Assembly (NCBI RefSeq): GCF_900566075.1
Contig: NZ_UPHU01000001.1
Span: forward strand, 4,712,325 to 4,776,324
Source of the DNA: Mycobacterium pseudokansasii
GTDB lineage: Bacteria > Actinomycetota > Actinomycetes > Mycobacteriales > Mycobacteriaceae
Length of the DNA: 64,000 bases
Direction of reading: 5' to 3'
In this document: positions 8,623-18,816 of the stretch, piece by piece
Position numbering within the stretch: position 1 is the first letter of the stretch
Layout: each line of letters opens with the position of its first letter
The notes under the pieces: model-generated
Seen by the model: the letters and a program-made list of their open reading frames with translations, nothing else
Database searches by the model: none
What the model was told of the DNA's origin: nothing
Position numbers and translations under genes: made by a program

Positions 8623-10497
8623 CTAACCCCGGGCCTTTGCCCGCGCCCGGCTGCGGGCGCGGGAGGTGGCATCCAGCTCGACTTTGCGGACCCGCACGAC
8701 TTCGGGGGTCACCTCGACGCATTCGTCGGGGGCGCAGAACTCCATGGCCCGCTCCAGGTCGAGTTCGAGCGGCTTGGCCAGCGTCTCGATGACATCGGCG
8801 GTCGACGACCGCATGTTGGTCAGCTTCTTCTCCCGGGTGACGTTGATGTCGAGGTCCTCCGGGCGCGGGTTGATGCCGACGACCATGCCCTCGTAGGTGT
8901 CCTGGCCGGGCTCGACGAAGAACTGGCCCCGGTCGGCGAGTTGGAGCAGCGCGAACGGCGTGATGGTGCCGGACCGGTCGGAGACCAGCGATCCGGTGTG
9001 TCGCGCCCGGATCTCCCCCGCCCACGGCTTGTACCCGTCGAACACGGCGTGTGCAACGCCGGTGCCGCGGGTCTCGGTGAGGAAGTCGGTGCGCCACCCG
9101 ATCAGGCCCCGGCTGGGCACCACGAAATCCATGCGCACCCAGCCGGTGGTGTGGTTGGCCATCTCAACCATGCGGCCCTTGCGGGCGGCCATCAATTGGG
9201 TGATCGCGCCGACGTATTCTTCCGGGCAGTCGACGGTCATCGCCTCGAACGGCTCGTGCAACCTGCCGTCGATGGTCTTGGTCACCACCTGCGGCTTGCC
9301 CACGGTCAATTCGAAGCCCTCGCGGCGCATCTGCTCGACCAGCACGGCCAGCGCCAGCTCGCCGCGGCCCTGCACCTCCCAGGCGTCCGGTGCGCCGATG
9401 TCGAGGACCCGGATCGACACGTTGCCCACCAGCTCGGCGTCCAGCCGGTTGCGGACCATGCGGGCGGTGAGCTTGTGGCCTGCCACCTTGCCGGCCAGCG
9501 GTGAGGTGTTGGTGCCGATGGTGACCGAGATGGCCGGCTCGTCGACGGTGATCCTGGGGAGCGCGACGGGGTTGGCCAGATCGGCAAGCGTGTCGCCGAT
9601 CATGATCTCCGGCAGTCCGGCGACGGCGACGATATCGCCGGCGACGGCTTCCTCGGTAGGAGTGCGTTGCACTCCTTCGGTGGCCAGCAATTCGGTGATC
9701 TTGGCGGTCGCGGCGCCTTCCTCGCGGAGCCACGCCACCTGCTGACCCTTGCGGATGCGTCCGTTGTAGACACGGATCAACGCCAGGCGGCCCAGGAATG
9801 TCGAGGCATCCAGGTTGGTGACCAGGGCCTGCAACGGCGCCTCCGGGTCGCCTTTCGGCGGCGGCACGTGCTCGTCGAGGACCTCGAACAGCGGGTCGAG
9901 GTTGTCGCCGTCGGGAATCTGGCCGTCGAGCGGCTGGGTGGTGCTGGCCACCCCGGCGCGTCCGGATGCGAACAGCGTGGGTAGGCCCAGCGCGTGCTCG
10001 GCTGCTGCGGCTGCTTCGTCGTCGAGATCGCTGGCCACGTCCAGCAACAGGTCGTGACTGGCCTCGACGACCTCGGCGATGCGCGCGTCGGGCCGGTCGG
10101 TCTTGTTGACGACGAGGATCACCGGCAAGTGCGCGGCCAGCGCCTTGCGCAGCACGAAGCGGGTCTGGGGCAGCGGCCCCTCGGACGCGTCGACCAGCAG
10201 CAGCACCCCGTCCACCATGGACAGCCCGCGCTCCACCTCGCCGCCGAAGTCGGCGTGCCCAGGAGTGTCGATCACATTGATTACCGTCACGGATCCATCG
10301 CTGTTGTGGCGGTGCACCGCGGTGTTCTTGGCCAGGATGGTGATGCCCTTTTCCCGCTCCAGGTCGCCGGTGTCCATCACGCGTTCCTGCAGCCCGCCAC
10401 GTTCGGCCAGCGCCCCGGATTGCCGCAGCATCGCGTCGACCAGCGTGGTTTTGCCGTGGTCGACGTGCGCGACGATGGCGACATTGCGGAATGGCAC
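8623..10497 (-). CDS. typA: TypA/BipA translational GTPase
   Basis: A 624-residue ribosome-associated GTPase of the EF-G/LepA superfamily, involved in ribosome assembly and stress adaptation. G-domain motifs are clear: AHVDHGKT (residues 10-17), DTPGHADF (G3) and NKTDRPDA (G4). They are followed by a beta-barrel domain and the BipA C-terminal region ([17 protein letters not shown]). The start is GTG at 10497. lpqW follows about 100 bp downstream. Confidence 0.96.
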   Translation of the reverse strand: MPFRNVAIVAHVDHGKTTLVDAMLRQSGALAERGGLQERVMDTGDLEREKGITILAKNTAVHRHNSDGSVTVINVIDTPGHADFGGEVERGLSMVDGVLLLVDASEGPLPQTRFVLRKALAAHLPVILVVNKTDRPDARIAEVVEASHDLLLDVASDLDDEAAAAAEHALGLPTLFASGRAGVASTTQPLDGQIPDGDNLDPLFEVLDEHVPPPKGDPEAPLQALVTNLDASTFLGRLALIRVYNGRIRKGQQVAWLREEGAATAKITELLATEGVQRTPTEEAVAGDIVAVAGLPEIMIGDTLADLANPVALPRITVDEPAISVTIGTNTSPLAGKVAGHKLTARMVRNRLDAELVGNVSIRVLDIGAPDAWEVQGRGELALAVLVEQMRREGFELTVGKPQVVTKTIDGRLHEPFEAMTVDCPEEYVGAITQLMAARKGRMVEMANHTTGWVRMDFVVPSRGLIGWRTDFLTETRGTGVAHAVFDGYKPWAGEIRARHTGSLVSDRSGTITPFALLQLADRGQFFVEPGQDTYEGMVVGINPRPEDLDINVTREKKLTNMRSSTADVIETLAKPLELDLERAMEFCAPDECVEVTPEVVRVRKVELDATSRARSRARAKARG

Positions 10498-10583
10498 GTC
10501 GGTGATTGTGGCAGCCCGGTGGCCGGTTCGCGAAAACCAGCGTCCGGCGCCGTCTCGAAGGCCGTCTCAAGGCCGTCTCGTAC

Positions 10584-10664
10584 ATCGACTCTGCGTACAG
10601 AGCTACCGCGGGCGGCTGAGCGGCGCGCTGGGCGCAGTCTCGGCGCGCTGGGCGCAGCCTCGGC
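10584..10664. repeat. diverged copy of the 79-bp intergenic repeat
   Basis: Between narI and typA. ATCGACTCTGCGTACAGAGC resembles ATCGAGCCTGCGCACAGATC of the repeats at 33374 and 34332. CGCGCTGGGCGCAGTCTCGGC resembles their right end, and that right end is duplicated in tandem here. A further doublet AGGCCGTCTC lies just to the left. Confidence 0.5.
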
Positions 10665-10681
10665 ACGCCCTGGAGACGGCC

Positions 10682-11413
10682 CTACCAGCCGCGACGGGGC
10701 GGCGCCGAACCGACCAACTGGTCGGATGCGGCCACGTCGCGGCTGCGGTAGACGATGTAGGGCCGGAACAGGTAAGCGATCGGCGCGCTCAGCACGTGCA
10801 CCAGCCGGGTGAACGGCCACAGCGTGAACAGCACCATCCCGATCAGGGCATGCAGCTGATAGTCCAGCGGTGCGTTGATCATCACTTCGCCGTGCGGCTG
10901 GAAGACCCAGATCCGCCGGAACCACATGCCGACGGTGTAGCGGTAGTGGAACTCGCCGCCATGCGGGCCGGTGCCGATCAGGTCGCAGTAGAGGCCCACC
11001 ACGATCGCCAGCACCAGAACCACATACATCACCTTGTCGCTGCGGGTGGTGGCCGCCGACACCGCCGGGCGGGTGAACCGCCGGTAGATCAGCAGCCCGA
11101 CCCCGACCAGCGTGGCAAAGCCCGCGATGGATCCGGCGATGACGGCTTGGAGGTGATAGACGTAGTCGCTGACATGCAGCGCCTTGGTCACCCGCGGCGG
11201 GATGAACAATCCCATCACGTGCCCGGCGAACACCGCCAGGATTCCGAAGTGGAAGATCGGGCTGGCGATGCTCAGCAGCCGCGACTCGTAGATCTGCGAA
11301 GAGCGTGAGGTCCAGCCGAATTTGTCGTAACGGTATCGCCACCAGAGGCCGACCACCAAGACCGCCAGCGTGACGTAAGGAGTGATGTCCCAGAACAGTA
11401 CGTTGCTAAACAT
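10682..11413 (-). CDS. narI: NarI, respiratory nitrate reductase gamma subunit
   Basis: A 243-residue cytochrome b subunit that anchors NarGH to the membrane and passes quinol electrons to NarH. There are five hydrophobic segments, beginning with VTLAVLVVGLWWRYRYDKF. The haem-ligand histidines are likely those in HFGILAVFAGHVMGL (helix 2) and QLHALIGMVLF (helix 5). It is the last gene of narGHJI, and its start overlaps the end of narJ by 8 nt. Confidence 0.95.
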   Translation of the reverse strand: MFSNVLFWDITPYVTLAVLVVGLWWRYRYDKFGWTSRSSQIYESRLLSIASPIFHFGILAVFAGHVMGLFIPPRVTKALHVSDYVYHLQAVIAGSIAGFATLVGVGLLIYRRFTRPAVSAATTRSDKVMYVVLVLAIVVGLYCDLIGTGPHGGEFHYRYTVGMWFRRIWVFQPHGEVMINAPLDYQLHALIGMVLFTLWPFTRLVHVLSAPIAYLFRPYIVYRSRDVAASDQLVGSAPPRRGW

Positions 11414-12068
11414 CGGGCGCTCCTTCTTCGCGTCGAGGCGGCACGGTCAAGGTAAACGGTTGCAGCCCAACGGCTTCCGCGGGCGGACCGGCTTCTACCA
11501 GACGTTGCGCCCGGCGCACTTCCTGGTCGGTGGCCGCCAGCAGCGTCTCGCACACCGCCGCCACGGTGTGCTCATACGGCGACCCGGCGTCGGCCAACGC
11601 GGACCGCAGCACGTCGATCGGGACCCGGTGCTCGGTCAACAACCGGCGTCCCGCCCCGGGTGCGACGGTCGCCGCGAACTCGAGCACCACGGGCAGGTGA
11701 TCCGGCGCCTCGCTGCGTGGCGGCTCCACACCGGCCTCCCGGTAGGCGGTGGCGAAGGCCAGCATCTCCCGCCCGCGGTTGCGGGTATCCCCCGCGGTCC
11801 AGTACGTCAGGTACATGGTGGCTCGCCGGCGCATGTCGAACGTGGCGACGTAGTCCATGGCGGCGGCCATCGGCTCGGCGGCCCGCAGCGCCACAACGGT
11901 GCGTCCGAGCAGCTCGGCGACGGTCCCGTCCAGGTGTGCCAGCAGGCTTTCGACGGTATCCAGACGCTCGGCCAGCCCGTCGTCGGGGTAGGCCAGCAGC
12001 AGCGACGCGGCCTGCCAGACCAGCCGATCGCGCAGCGCGGGTTCGCGGTTTCGGGAGCGCAGTTTCAT
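11406..12068 (-). CDS. narJ: NarJ, nitrate reductase assembly chaperone
   Basis: A 220-residue redox-enzyme maturation chaperone. It binds NarG and helps insert the molybdenum cofactor before NarGH docks on NarI. Typical NarJ features are LLAYPDDGLAERLD and the MDYVATFDMRRRATMYLTYW region. The ATG at 12068 overlaps the narH stop (ATGA), so the two are translationally coupled. It is cytosolic and not part of the final enzyme. Confidence 0.94.
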   Translation of the reverse strand: MKLRSRNREPALRDRLVWQAASLLLAYPDDGLAERLDTVESLLAHLDGTVAELLGRTVVALRAAEPMAAAMDYVATFDMRRRATMYLTYWTAGDTRNRGREMLAFATAYREAGVEPPRSEAPDHLPVVLEFAATVAPGAGRRLLTEHRVPIDVLRSALADAGSPYEHTVAAVCETLLAATDQEVRRAQRLVEAGPPAEAVGLQPFTLTVPPRREEGAPDV

Positions 12069-13651
12069 GACTGCCGCTTTTCGGGGAACATCCCGACCGG
12101 CACCTGGTCGCCCTGCCAGGTCAACAGGTTCACCGTGGCCGCTCGCGTGGCATGGAATGTCTCCACGGAGACGGGCACCGGCCCGCCGTCCTCGTACATG
12201 CCCGGGCCGCCTTCGCCGGTCAGCGAGCAGCCCAGCTGCTCCAGCTCGCGCGCCTGCGGGCTGAACGCGGTCGGAATGACGTAGCGCTCTTCGTATTTCG
12301 CGATCGCGAGCAGCCGATACATTTCGTAGATCTGCTCTTCGGTCATCCCGACCGACTCCGGGATGTGGGGCTGGGTCTCCCGGCCGAGGTTGATGTCGCG
12401 CATGTAGGAACGCATCGCCGCGAGCCGGCGCAACACGCCCTCGACCACGGCGGTGTCGCCGGCGGTGAACAGTTCGGCCAGGTACTGCATCGGAATGCGC
12501 AGCGCCTCCAGCGCGCCGAACAGATTGCCCAGTTCCTCGCCGTCGTGACCGTCGCGGCTGACCGCGTCGACCACCGGCGACAGCGGCGGGATGTACCAGA
12601 CCATCGGCATCGTCCGGTACTCCGGGTGCAGCGGCAGCGCCACCCGGTAGGTGTTGATCAGTGCATACACCGGGGAGCGCTGCGCGGCCTCGATCCACTC
12701 CTGCGAGATACCTTCCGCGCGGGCGGCGGCGATCACCGCAGGGTCGTTGGGATCGAGCAGGATTCGTCGCTGCGCCTCGTAGAGGTCGGTGTCGTCTTCC
12801 ACCGATGCGCCCTGCAGCACGCGGTCGACGTCGTAGAGCACCAGGCCCAGATAGCGCAGCCGGCCCACGCAGGTCTCCGAGCAGATGGTCGGCAGGCCGA
12901 CCTCCATCCGCGGATAGCACAGCGTGCACTTCTCGGCCTTGCCGGTCTTGTGGTTGAAATACACCTTCTTGTAAGGACATCCGGACACACACATGCGCCA
13001 GCCGCGACAGCGGTCCTGGTCGACCAGCACGATGCCGTCCTCGCTGCGCTTGTACATCGCGCCCGACGGGCACGACGCCACACAGGACGGGTTGAGGCAG
13101 TGCTCGCAGATCCGCGGCAGGTAGAACATGAAGGTCTCTTCCAGCTTCAGCCGGACCTCGTCACTGACCTTCTTCAATATCGGGTCCTCGGAAAGGATTT
13201 CCGGCGACCCGGCGAGATTGTCGTCCCAGTTCGGCCCCCAGGAGACCTTCATCGGTTTGCCGCTGATCAGGCTTTTCGGCGCGGCCGTCGGGAACGTGTC
13301 GCCGGCGGGTGCCGTGGTCAGGTTTTCGTAGTCGTAGGTCCACGGCTCGTAGTACTCGTCGATGGTGGGCAGCTTGGGGTTGGCGAAGATCCGCAACAGC
13401 TTGTGGAAGCGTCCGCCGTCACGCAGCCGCAACCGGCCCTTCTTGTCGCGTACCCAGCCGCCGCGCCAGCGCTCCTGGTCCTCGTAGGTGCGCGGATAAC
13501 CTTGGCCCGGACGGGTTTCGACGTTGTTGAACCACACGTACTCGGTGCCGGCGCGGTTGGTCCAGGCCTGCTTGCAGGTGACCGAACAGGTGTGGCAGCC
13601 GATGCATTTGTCGAGGTTCATCACCATCGCCAGCTGCGCCATGACTTTCAT
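12065..13651 (-). CDS. narH: NarH, nitrate reductase beta (Fe-S) subunit
   Basis: A 528-residue electron-transfer subunit with four iron-sulphur clusters. The first cysteine set CIGCHTCSVTC is at residues 16-26. Further sets are CEHCLNPSCVASC, CRGWRMCVSGC and CTLC...CSETC. The Trp in CRGWRMC is typical of the [3Fe-4S] site in NarH proteins. The start ATG at 13651 gives MKVMAQLAMVMNLDKC, with GGAGCGAG upstream. It lies 36 bp after narG and overlaps narJ. Confidence 0.96.
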   Translation of the reverse strand: MKVMAQLAMVMNLDKCIGCHTCSVTCKQAWTNRAGTEYVWFNNVETRPGQGYPRTYEDQERWRGGWVRDKKGRLRLRDGGRFHKLLRIFANPKLPTIDEYYEPWTYDYENLTTAPAGDTFPTAAPKSLISGKPMKVSWGPNWDDNLAGSPEILSEDPILKKVSDEVRLKLEETFMFYLPRICEHCLNPSCVASCPSGAMYKRSEDGIVLVDQDRCRGWRMCVSGCPYKKVYFNHKTGKAEKCTLCYPRMEVGLPTICSETCVGRLRYLGLVLYDVDRVLQGASVEDDTDLYEAQRRILLDPNDPAVIAAARAEGISQEWIEAAQRSPVYALINTYRVALPLHPEYRTMPMVWYIPPLSPVVDAVSRDGHDGEELGNLFGALEALRIPMQYLAELFTAGDTAVVEGVLRRLAAMRSYMRDINLGRETQPHIPESVGMTEEQIYEMYRLLAIAKYEERYVIPTAFSPQARELEQLGCSLTGEGGPGMYEDGGPVPVSVETFHATRAATVNLLTWQGDQVPVGMFPEKRQS

Positions 13652-13687
13652 CGTCTCGCTCCGCAAGCGTCGCTCAGGCCCTTCATA

Positions 13688-16600
13688 TCAGTACCGCACC
13701 TCCTGGCTGCGTCTCCGTACCACGGTCACCTCGTCGCGCTGGTTGCCGGTGGGGCCCAGGTAGTTGAACGCGAACGCATGCTGACCGTAACCACCGGCCA
13801 AGTGGCTGGGCTTGATCCGGATTCGGGTGAGGGCATTGTGGTTACCGCCGCGCTTGTTGTTGGTCTCGGTGCGCGGCGTGTCGACGGTGCGCTCCTGGAC
13901 GTGGTAGACGAACACCACGCCGTCGGGGATCCGGTGTGACACGATGGCCCGGCACACGTAGATGCCGTTGGCATTGACGGCCTCGACCCAATCATTGTCG
14001 TGGACTTGGATTTTCGCCGCATCCCCCGGACTCATCCACATGGTGGGGCCGCCGCGGGACAACGACAGCATGTACAGGTTGTCCTGGTAGGTCGAATGGA
14101 ACGACCACTTCGAGTGCGGTGTCAAATACCGCACGGTGAGGCCGATTCCGTCCCCACCGGATTTGGAGTCGAGCTCGGGATGGCCGAACAGTCGCGTCAT
14201 GTCCAGCGGCGGGCGGAACACCGGCAGGTGTTCGCCGAGCTCCTCGATCCAATCGTGGGCCAGGTAGAAATGCATCCGCCCGGTCAGCGTGTGGAACGGT
14301 TTGAGGTTCTCGATGTTGATGGTGAACGGCGCATAACGCCGCCCGCCGGTTTCGCTGCCCGACCACTCCGGGCTGGTGATCACCGGGACCGGACGCGCCT
14401 GGGTGTCGGCGTAGCTGATGCGGCGGTCTTCGCTGCCCTCGGCCAGATGCGCAAGCCGCTGGCCGGTCCGTTTCTCCAGCTCGCGGAAACCCTCGACGGC
14501 CAGGCGGCCATTGGTTGTCCCGGACAGCAGCAGCAGTACATCGGCCATCCGCGCGGCGGTGGTGATCGCCGGACGCCCAGCCGCCGCACCGGAATTCAGC
14601 ACTCCGAATCTGGCTGCAAGTTCGTCGACCTCCTGGAACGGGTGCACCGTCACACCCTTGGTGGTCAGCCCGAACTTTTCGACGAGCGGGCCTAGCGTCA
14701 CCCACTTGTCGTAGATGGCGGTGTAGTCGCGCTCCACCACGGTGATCTTGCCCATGGTGCGTCCCGGCACCGGCGTCGCGCCGGTATGCAGCCAATCGTT
14801 TTCCGCACCGTCGGGAAACGCCATCGCATCCGCGGTGTCGTGCTGCAGTGCGTTGAGCACCACATCATTTCGGGTGCCCAGATGACCCTTGGCCATGGCG
14901 CTGAAGGCCCGGGCGATCGCAGCGAAAGCGTCGAAATCCGAACGGGTTTCCCAGGGCGGATCGGTCGCGGCACTGAACGCATGCACATACGGGTGCATGT
15001 CGGTGCTCGAGATGTCGGCCTTCTCGTACCAGGTCGCTGCCGGCAGCACCACATCGGATACCAGCGTGGTCGAGGTCATCCGGAAGTCGATCGACATCAT
15101 CAGGTCGAGCTTGCCTTCCGGGATATCCCCGTCGCAGGTGACGTCGACGGGCCGTATCCCGTCGCGCGGCGGCTCTGCCTGCACGTTGAAATCGGTTCCC
15201 AGCAGATGGCGCAGGAAGTACTCGCCGCCCTTTCCCGACGAGCCGATCAGGTTGGCGCGCCAGACCGTCAGTACTCGTGGCCAGTTGACGGGGTTGTCCG
15301 GATCGGTCACGGCCAGCTTGAGTTTGCGCTGTGCCAATTGCTGGGCCACATATTCACCGGCGTCGCGACCCGCCGCGTGGGCCTCGTCGGCCAGGTCCAA
15401 GCTGGATCGGTCGAACTGCGGGTAATACGGGCTCCAGCCCATTGCCACCGCGGAGGCCAGCACGTCCATGGTGTGCTTGTCGGTGAAGCGGCCCCGGCCC
15501 ACCGGGCTGGCCAACTTGTCGGCTCCATATCCGTCGTAACGCCATTGGTCGGCGTGCGCGTACCAGTACGAGGCGCCGGGGACCTGACGCGGCGGGCGTA
15601 CCCAGTCGGTGGCCATCGACATCGTCTGAAACCCGGTGAGCGGCCGAATCTTTTCCTGACCGACGTAGTGGGCCCAGCCACCGCCGTTGCGTCCCATCGA
15701 GCCGGTCAGCATCAACAGCGCCAGCACCGCACGGTAGATGGCGTCGCCATGGAACCAGTGACAGATGCCGCCGCCCATGATGATCATCGAACGGCCGCCG
15801 GATTCCTCTGCGCTGCAGGCGAATTCGCGGGCAACCCGAATGGCCTGCGCGGCCGACACCCCGGTGATCGGCTCCTGCCAGGCCGGGGTGTTCTGCTGAG
15901 TGGGATCGTCGTAGCCGGTCGGCCATTGGCCGGGCAGGCCCGGGCGCGCCACGCCGTAGTGGGCCAGCATCAGGTCGAAGACCGTGCACACCAGGTGTTT
16001 GCCGACCCGGCGCACCGGCACGCCGCGCGCCACCGTCGTACCTTCGCCGTTGATCGTGTCGAAGCTGGGCAGGTGCACCAGCGCGGTGCGCCGATCCCCG
16101 TTGGTGGCTGCTGCGCCCTGCACGCTGAGCGCCGGCAGCAGCTCACCGAGATCGAGGTTCCACTTCCCGACGCCGTCCTCGCCGTAGCGGAATCCCAGCG
16201 AGCCGTGCGGCACGACGACGGTGCCGGTCGTTTCGTCCAGCACCGCGGGCTTGAGCGCCGCGTTCTCGGAGTTCTTATCGGCCTCGCCCAGATCCGCCGC
16301 AGTGAGGTTCTTGCCCGGCACCAGCATCTCGCCGCGTTGTTCCAGCTTGATCAGGAACGGCAGGTCGGTGTAGCGACGCGCGAAGTCGATGAAAAACGGA
16401 ACCTGTTTTTGCACATAGCATTCCGTGAGAATGACGTGTCCCATCGCCATCGCCAGCGCCCCGTCGGTGCCGGCCGCACACGGCATCCACTCGTCGGCGA
16501 ACTTGGTGTTGTCGGCGTAGTCGGGGCTGACGGTAACCACTTTGGTGCCGCGGTAGCGGGCCTCGGCCATCCAGTGCGCATCCGGGGTCCGGGTGATGGG

Positions 16601-17401
16601 CACGTTGGAACCCCACATCATCAGATAGGCCGCGTCCCACCAGTCCCCGGATTCGGGCACATCGGTCTGGTCGCCGAACACCTGCGGGGAGGCCACCGGC
16701 AGGTCGGCGTACCAGTCGTAGAACGAGGTCATGGGGGCGCCGATCAGCTCGAAGAACCGCGAGCCGGCGGCATAGGACACCATCGACATCGCCGGGATCG
16801 GCGAGAAACCGGCAACCCGGTCCGGGCCGTAGGTCTTGATGGTGTACACGTGAGCCGCGGCAATCAGTTCGGTGGCTTCGGCCCAGCTGACCCGGACCAG
16901 CCCGCCCTTGCCCCGGGCCTGCTGATAGCGGCGACGGTGCAGCGGATCCGCCTGGATGTCGGCCCACGCCAGCACCGGGTCGCCGAGCCGGGCCTTGGCC
17001 TCGCGGTACATCTCGATCAGCACGCCGCGGGCATACGGGTAGCGAAGCCGGGTCGGGGCATAGCTGTACCAGGAGAACGATGCGCCCCGGGGACAGCCGC
17101 GGGGTTCGTACTCGGGGCGGTCCGGGCCGACCGACGGATAGTCGGTCTGCTGGGTTTCCCAGGTGATGATGCCGTCTTTGACGTAGATCTTCCACGAGCA
17201 GGATCCGGTGCAGTTGACGCCGTGCGTCGAGCGGACCACCTTGTCGTGACTCCACCGGTCACGGTAGAAAACGTCAGCCTCTCGCCCGCCGCGCCGGGTT
17301 ACCGTGCGCAGATCAGCAGAGAATTCCCCCGGGGTGAAGAAGCGCCCGCTGCGCTCCAGCAGCTCCTCGAGCGCTCCGCCGACGTGAGGTGTGATGGTCA
17401 A
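13688..17401 (-). CDS. narG: NarG, nitrate reductase alpha (molybdenum) subunit
   Basis: The 1237-residue catalytic subunit. It reduces nitrate to nitrite at a bis-MGD molybdenum centre on the cytoplasmic side. The N-terminal FeS site has the Nar-type histidine: H60, C64 and C68 in HGVNCTGSC, with a later Cys in PRGCPRG. The length is normal for NarG. The start is TTG at 17401, supported by a strong ribosome-binding site (AAGGAGG, 7 nt away). It is first in narGHJI. It supports nitrate respiration under low oxygen and nitrate assimilation in mycobacteria. Confidence 0.97.
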   Translation of the reverse strand: MTITPHVGGALEELLERSGRFFTPGEFSADLRTVTRRGGREADVFYRDRWSHDKVVRSTHGVNCTGSCSWKIYVKDGIITWETQQTDYPSVGPDRPEYEPRGCPRGASFSWYSYAPTRLRYPYARGVLIEMYREAKARLGDPVLAWADIQADPLHRRRYQQARGKGGLVRVSWAEATELIAAAHVYTIKTYGPDRVAGFSPIPAMSMVSYAAGSRFFELIGAPMTSFYDWYADLPVASPQVFGDQTDVPESGDWWDAAYLMMWGSNVPITRTPDAHWMAEARYRGTKVVTVSPDYADNTKFADEWMPCAAGTDGALAMAMGHVILTECYVQKQVPFFIDFARRYTDLPFLIKLEQRGEMLVPGKNLTAADLGEADKNSENAALKPAVLDETTGTVVVPHGSLGFRYGEDGVGKWNLDLGELLPALSVQGAAATNGDRRTALVHLPSFDTINGEGTTVARGVPVRRVGKHLVCTVFDLMLAHYGVARPGLPGQWPTGYDDPTQQNTPAWQEPITGVSAAQAIRVAREFACSAEESGGRSMIIMGGGICHWFHGDAIYRAVLALLMLTGSMGRNGGGWAHYVGQEKIRPLTGFQTMSMATDWVRPPRQVPGASYWYAHADQWRYDGYGADKLASPVGRGRFTDKHTMDVLASAVAMGWSPYYPQFDRSSLDLADEAHAAGRDAGEYVAQQLAQRKLKLAVTDPDNPVNWPRVLTVWRANLIGSSGKGGEYFLRHLLGTDFNVQAEPPRDGIRPVDVTCDGDIPEGKLDLMMSIDFRMTSTTLVSDVVLPAATWYEKADISSTDMHPYVHAFSAATDPPWETRSDFDAFAAIARAFSAMAKGHLGTRNDVVLNALQHDTADAMAFPDGAENDWLHTGATPVPGRTMGKITVVERDYTAIYDKWVTLGPLVEKFGLTTKGVTVHPFQEVDELAARFGVLNSGAAAGRPAITTAARMADVLLLLSGTTNGRLAVEGFRELEKRTGQRLAHLAEGSEDRRISYADTQARPVPVITSPEWSGSETGGRRYAPFTINIENLKPFHTLTGRMHFYLAHDWIEELGEHLPVFRPPLDMTRLFGHPELDSKSGGDGIGLTVRYLTPHSKWSFHSTYQDNLYMLSLSRGGPTMWMSPGDAAKIQVHDNDWVEAVNANGIYVCRAIVSHRIPDGVVFVYHVQERTVDTPRTETNNKRGGNHNALTRIRIKPSHLAGGYGQHAFAFNYLGPTGNQRDEVTVVRRRSQEVRY

Positions 17402-17663
17402 CAGTGACCCTCCTTGTCATGGACGACCCGGCGCGGGGCCGTAGCCAGTCGATCGCGCTCGCGGGACAGCAGAAGCCAGCGCGTAGCCCATCATCGTCGG
17501 CTCGCGCGGTGGGTTGGCTGAAATTCGCGTCAACATCGGCATGGCAGTCGGCCACTGACGTCCAGCGGACCGCCGCGATCGCTACCGGCATGCAAATCCC
17601 AGGTTAGTGGTTTGTCACGTCCTTCTTCCAGTGGACGGCGGCGACCTTGAGTGGACCTGGGCA

Positions 17664-18080
17664 TTAGCTGAAAGGCGGCTGTGGAACCGCCGTCCAGAGC
17701 GCCTTCGCGAGGTCGGGTAGCCAGCCGCGGTCGGCCGGCACCCAGTCCAGATCGTGCAGTTGCTCCGCCGTCACCCAGCGCAGCGCGCGGTGGTCACGCG
17801 CATCCGGTTTGCCGCCGAGCAGCCGCACCCGGTAGGCCCGCAGTATTACGGTGTCGCCCAACGGAATGTCGTTGCCCAAGCGGGCACCCACGGCGACGTC
17901 GTCGAGCCCGAGCTCCTCGGCCAGTTCCCGTGTCAGGGCGGCGCGCTCGGTTTCGCCGGCGGCGACCTTGCCGCCGGGAAGCTCCCAGCGCCCGGCCAGC
18001 TCCGGCGGCCTAGCCCGTTGCGCCACCAGGACTGTGGAGCCGCAGATGATGGCTCCCGCCACGACGATCTGCGTCGGCAT
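17664..18080 (-). CDS. mutT2: MutT2, Nudix hydrolase
   Basis: A 138-residue Nudix pyrophosphatase that cleans oxidised or damaged nucleotides (8-oxo-dGTP, dCTP analogues) from the pool. The Nudix box is complete: G-K-V-A-A-G-E then REL-A-EELGL (about residues 36-60). I used the ATG at 18080; a TTG two codons earlier is possible. The 5' end overlaps the end of the reading frame of the secreted protein at 18010. It lies next to narG, as in Rv1160-Rv1161. Confidence 0.92.
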   Translation of the reverse strand: MPTQIVVAGAIICGSTVLVAQRARPPELAGRWELPGGKVAAGETERAALTRELAEELGLDDVAVGARLGNDIPLGDTVILRAYRVRLLGGKPDARDHRALRWVTAEQLHDLDWVPADRGWLPDLAKALWTAVPQPPFS

Positions 18081-18408
18081 GGGCAATCACGGTATACCGT
18101 CGCGGTGCTGTCGCCGGATTCCGTTGGAAGTGTCCGGACAAGAAGCTGCACGGACACCATTGGCCGACTCCGCCGTGACCGGAGCAGGTGCCATTGCGAT
18201 GCTGGCTGTGCGAATGCGAGCCGTCCCGGCAAATCGCGGTGACGTCGCCGTTCGAGCTGTCCGGACGCGGAACGCAAACACCGCTCGAATTCTGATAGCT
18301 ATCCGGCGGGCACATCCAGCCGGCTGACGCCGTTGACGCGTGCGCGATAACGCCGGTACCGACCGTTCCCGCGGCGACTGCTACCACGCCTGCTAACGAG
18401 CGAAACAT
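18010..18408 (-). CDS. secreted Cys-rich DUF3761-like protein
   Basis: A protein of up to 132 residues. It has an N-terminal signal peptide (MFRSLAGVVAVAAGTVGTGV, likely cleaved after the Ala/Ser-rich HASTASAG). A mature Cys-rich domain follows, with CPPDSYQNSSGVCVP, TAICRDG and HRNGTCSGHGGVGQWCP; this His/Cys pattern fits DUF3761. The frame then runs ~40 codons on, through the mutT2 start, without resembling the family, so the original stop may have been lost. GGGGG lies upstream of the ATG at 18408. The function is unknown. Confidence 0.7.
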   Translation of the reverse strand: MFRSLAGVVAVAAGTVGTGVIAHASTASAGWMCPPDSYQNSSGVCVPRPDSSNGDVTAICRDGSHSHSQHRNGTCSGHGGVGQWCPCSFLSGHFQRNPATAPRRYTVIAHADADRRGGSHHLRLHSPGGATG

Positions 18409-18531
18409 GCGGACCCCCAAACACGTAATGTCCTCTGTGCGCTGTGGTTGACAGAGATGGCCCGATGCGGGAATCATACGGCTCGCCCCGGCGGGGGGTG
18501 AAGACCGGCCCGACCGCGGTACCGTCGAGGC

Positions 18532-18816
18532 ATGGCTGTGTTAACCGATGAGCAAGTAGACGCGGCACTGCCCGGCCTCAACGGCTGGGAACGCGTCGAT
18601 GGGGTTCTCCGCCGGTCGGTCAAGTTTCCGGCGTTCTTGGACGGCATCGACGCGGTACGGCGGGTGGCCGATCACGCCGAAGCCAAGAATCATCATCCCG
18701 ATATCAATATCCGTTGGCGAACAGTGACTTTCATGCTCGTGACGCATTCCGAGGGCGGGATTACGCAGAACGACATCGACATGGCACGCGATATCGACGC
18801 AATCGTCGGGAGCTAG
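18532..18816 (+). CDS. pterin-4a-carbinolamine dehydratase family, Rv1159A-like
   Basis: A 94-residue protein of the PCD/DCoH family, which dehydrates 4a-hydroxytetrahydropterin formed by aromatic amino-acid hydroxylases. The signature [18 protein letters not shown] is present (residues ~52-69) with both histidines. Length and start are normal. In M. tuberculosis it lies between pimE and mutT2. Here about 7 kb of extra sequence separates it from pimE. A pterin hydroxylase partner is not visible, so its physiological role is open. Confidence 0.88.
   Translation: MAVLTDEQVDAALPGLNGWERVDGVLRRSVKFPAFLDGIDAVRRVADHAEAKNHHPDINIRWRTVTFMLVTHSEGGITQNDIDMARDIDAIVGS

Noticed and set aside
12152..17407. 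Very long open frames on the plus strand opposite narH and narG.
   Set aside because: They are antisense frames in GC-rich DNA, rich in Arg, Gly and His, with no family resemblance.
17402..17663. Two AGTGGAC words upstream of narG as a regulator site.
   Set aside because: They are short, unevenly placed and closer to the mutT2 end than to the narG start; chance is likely.
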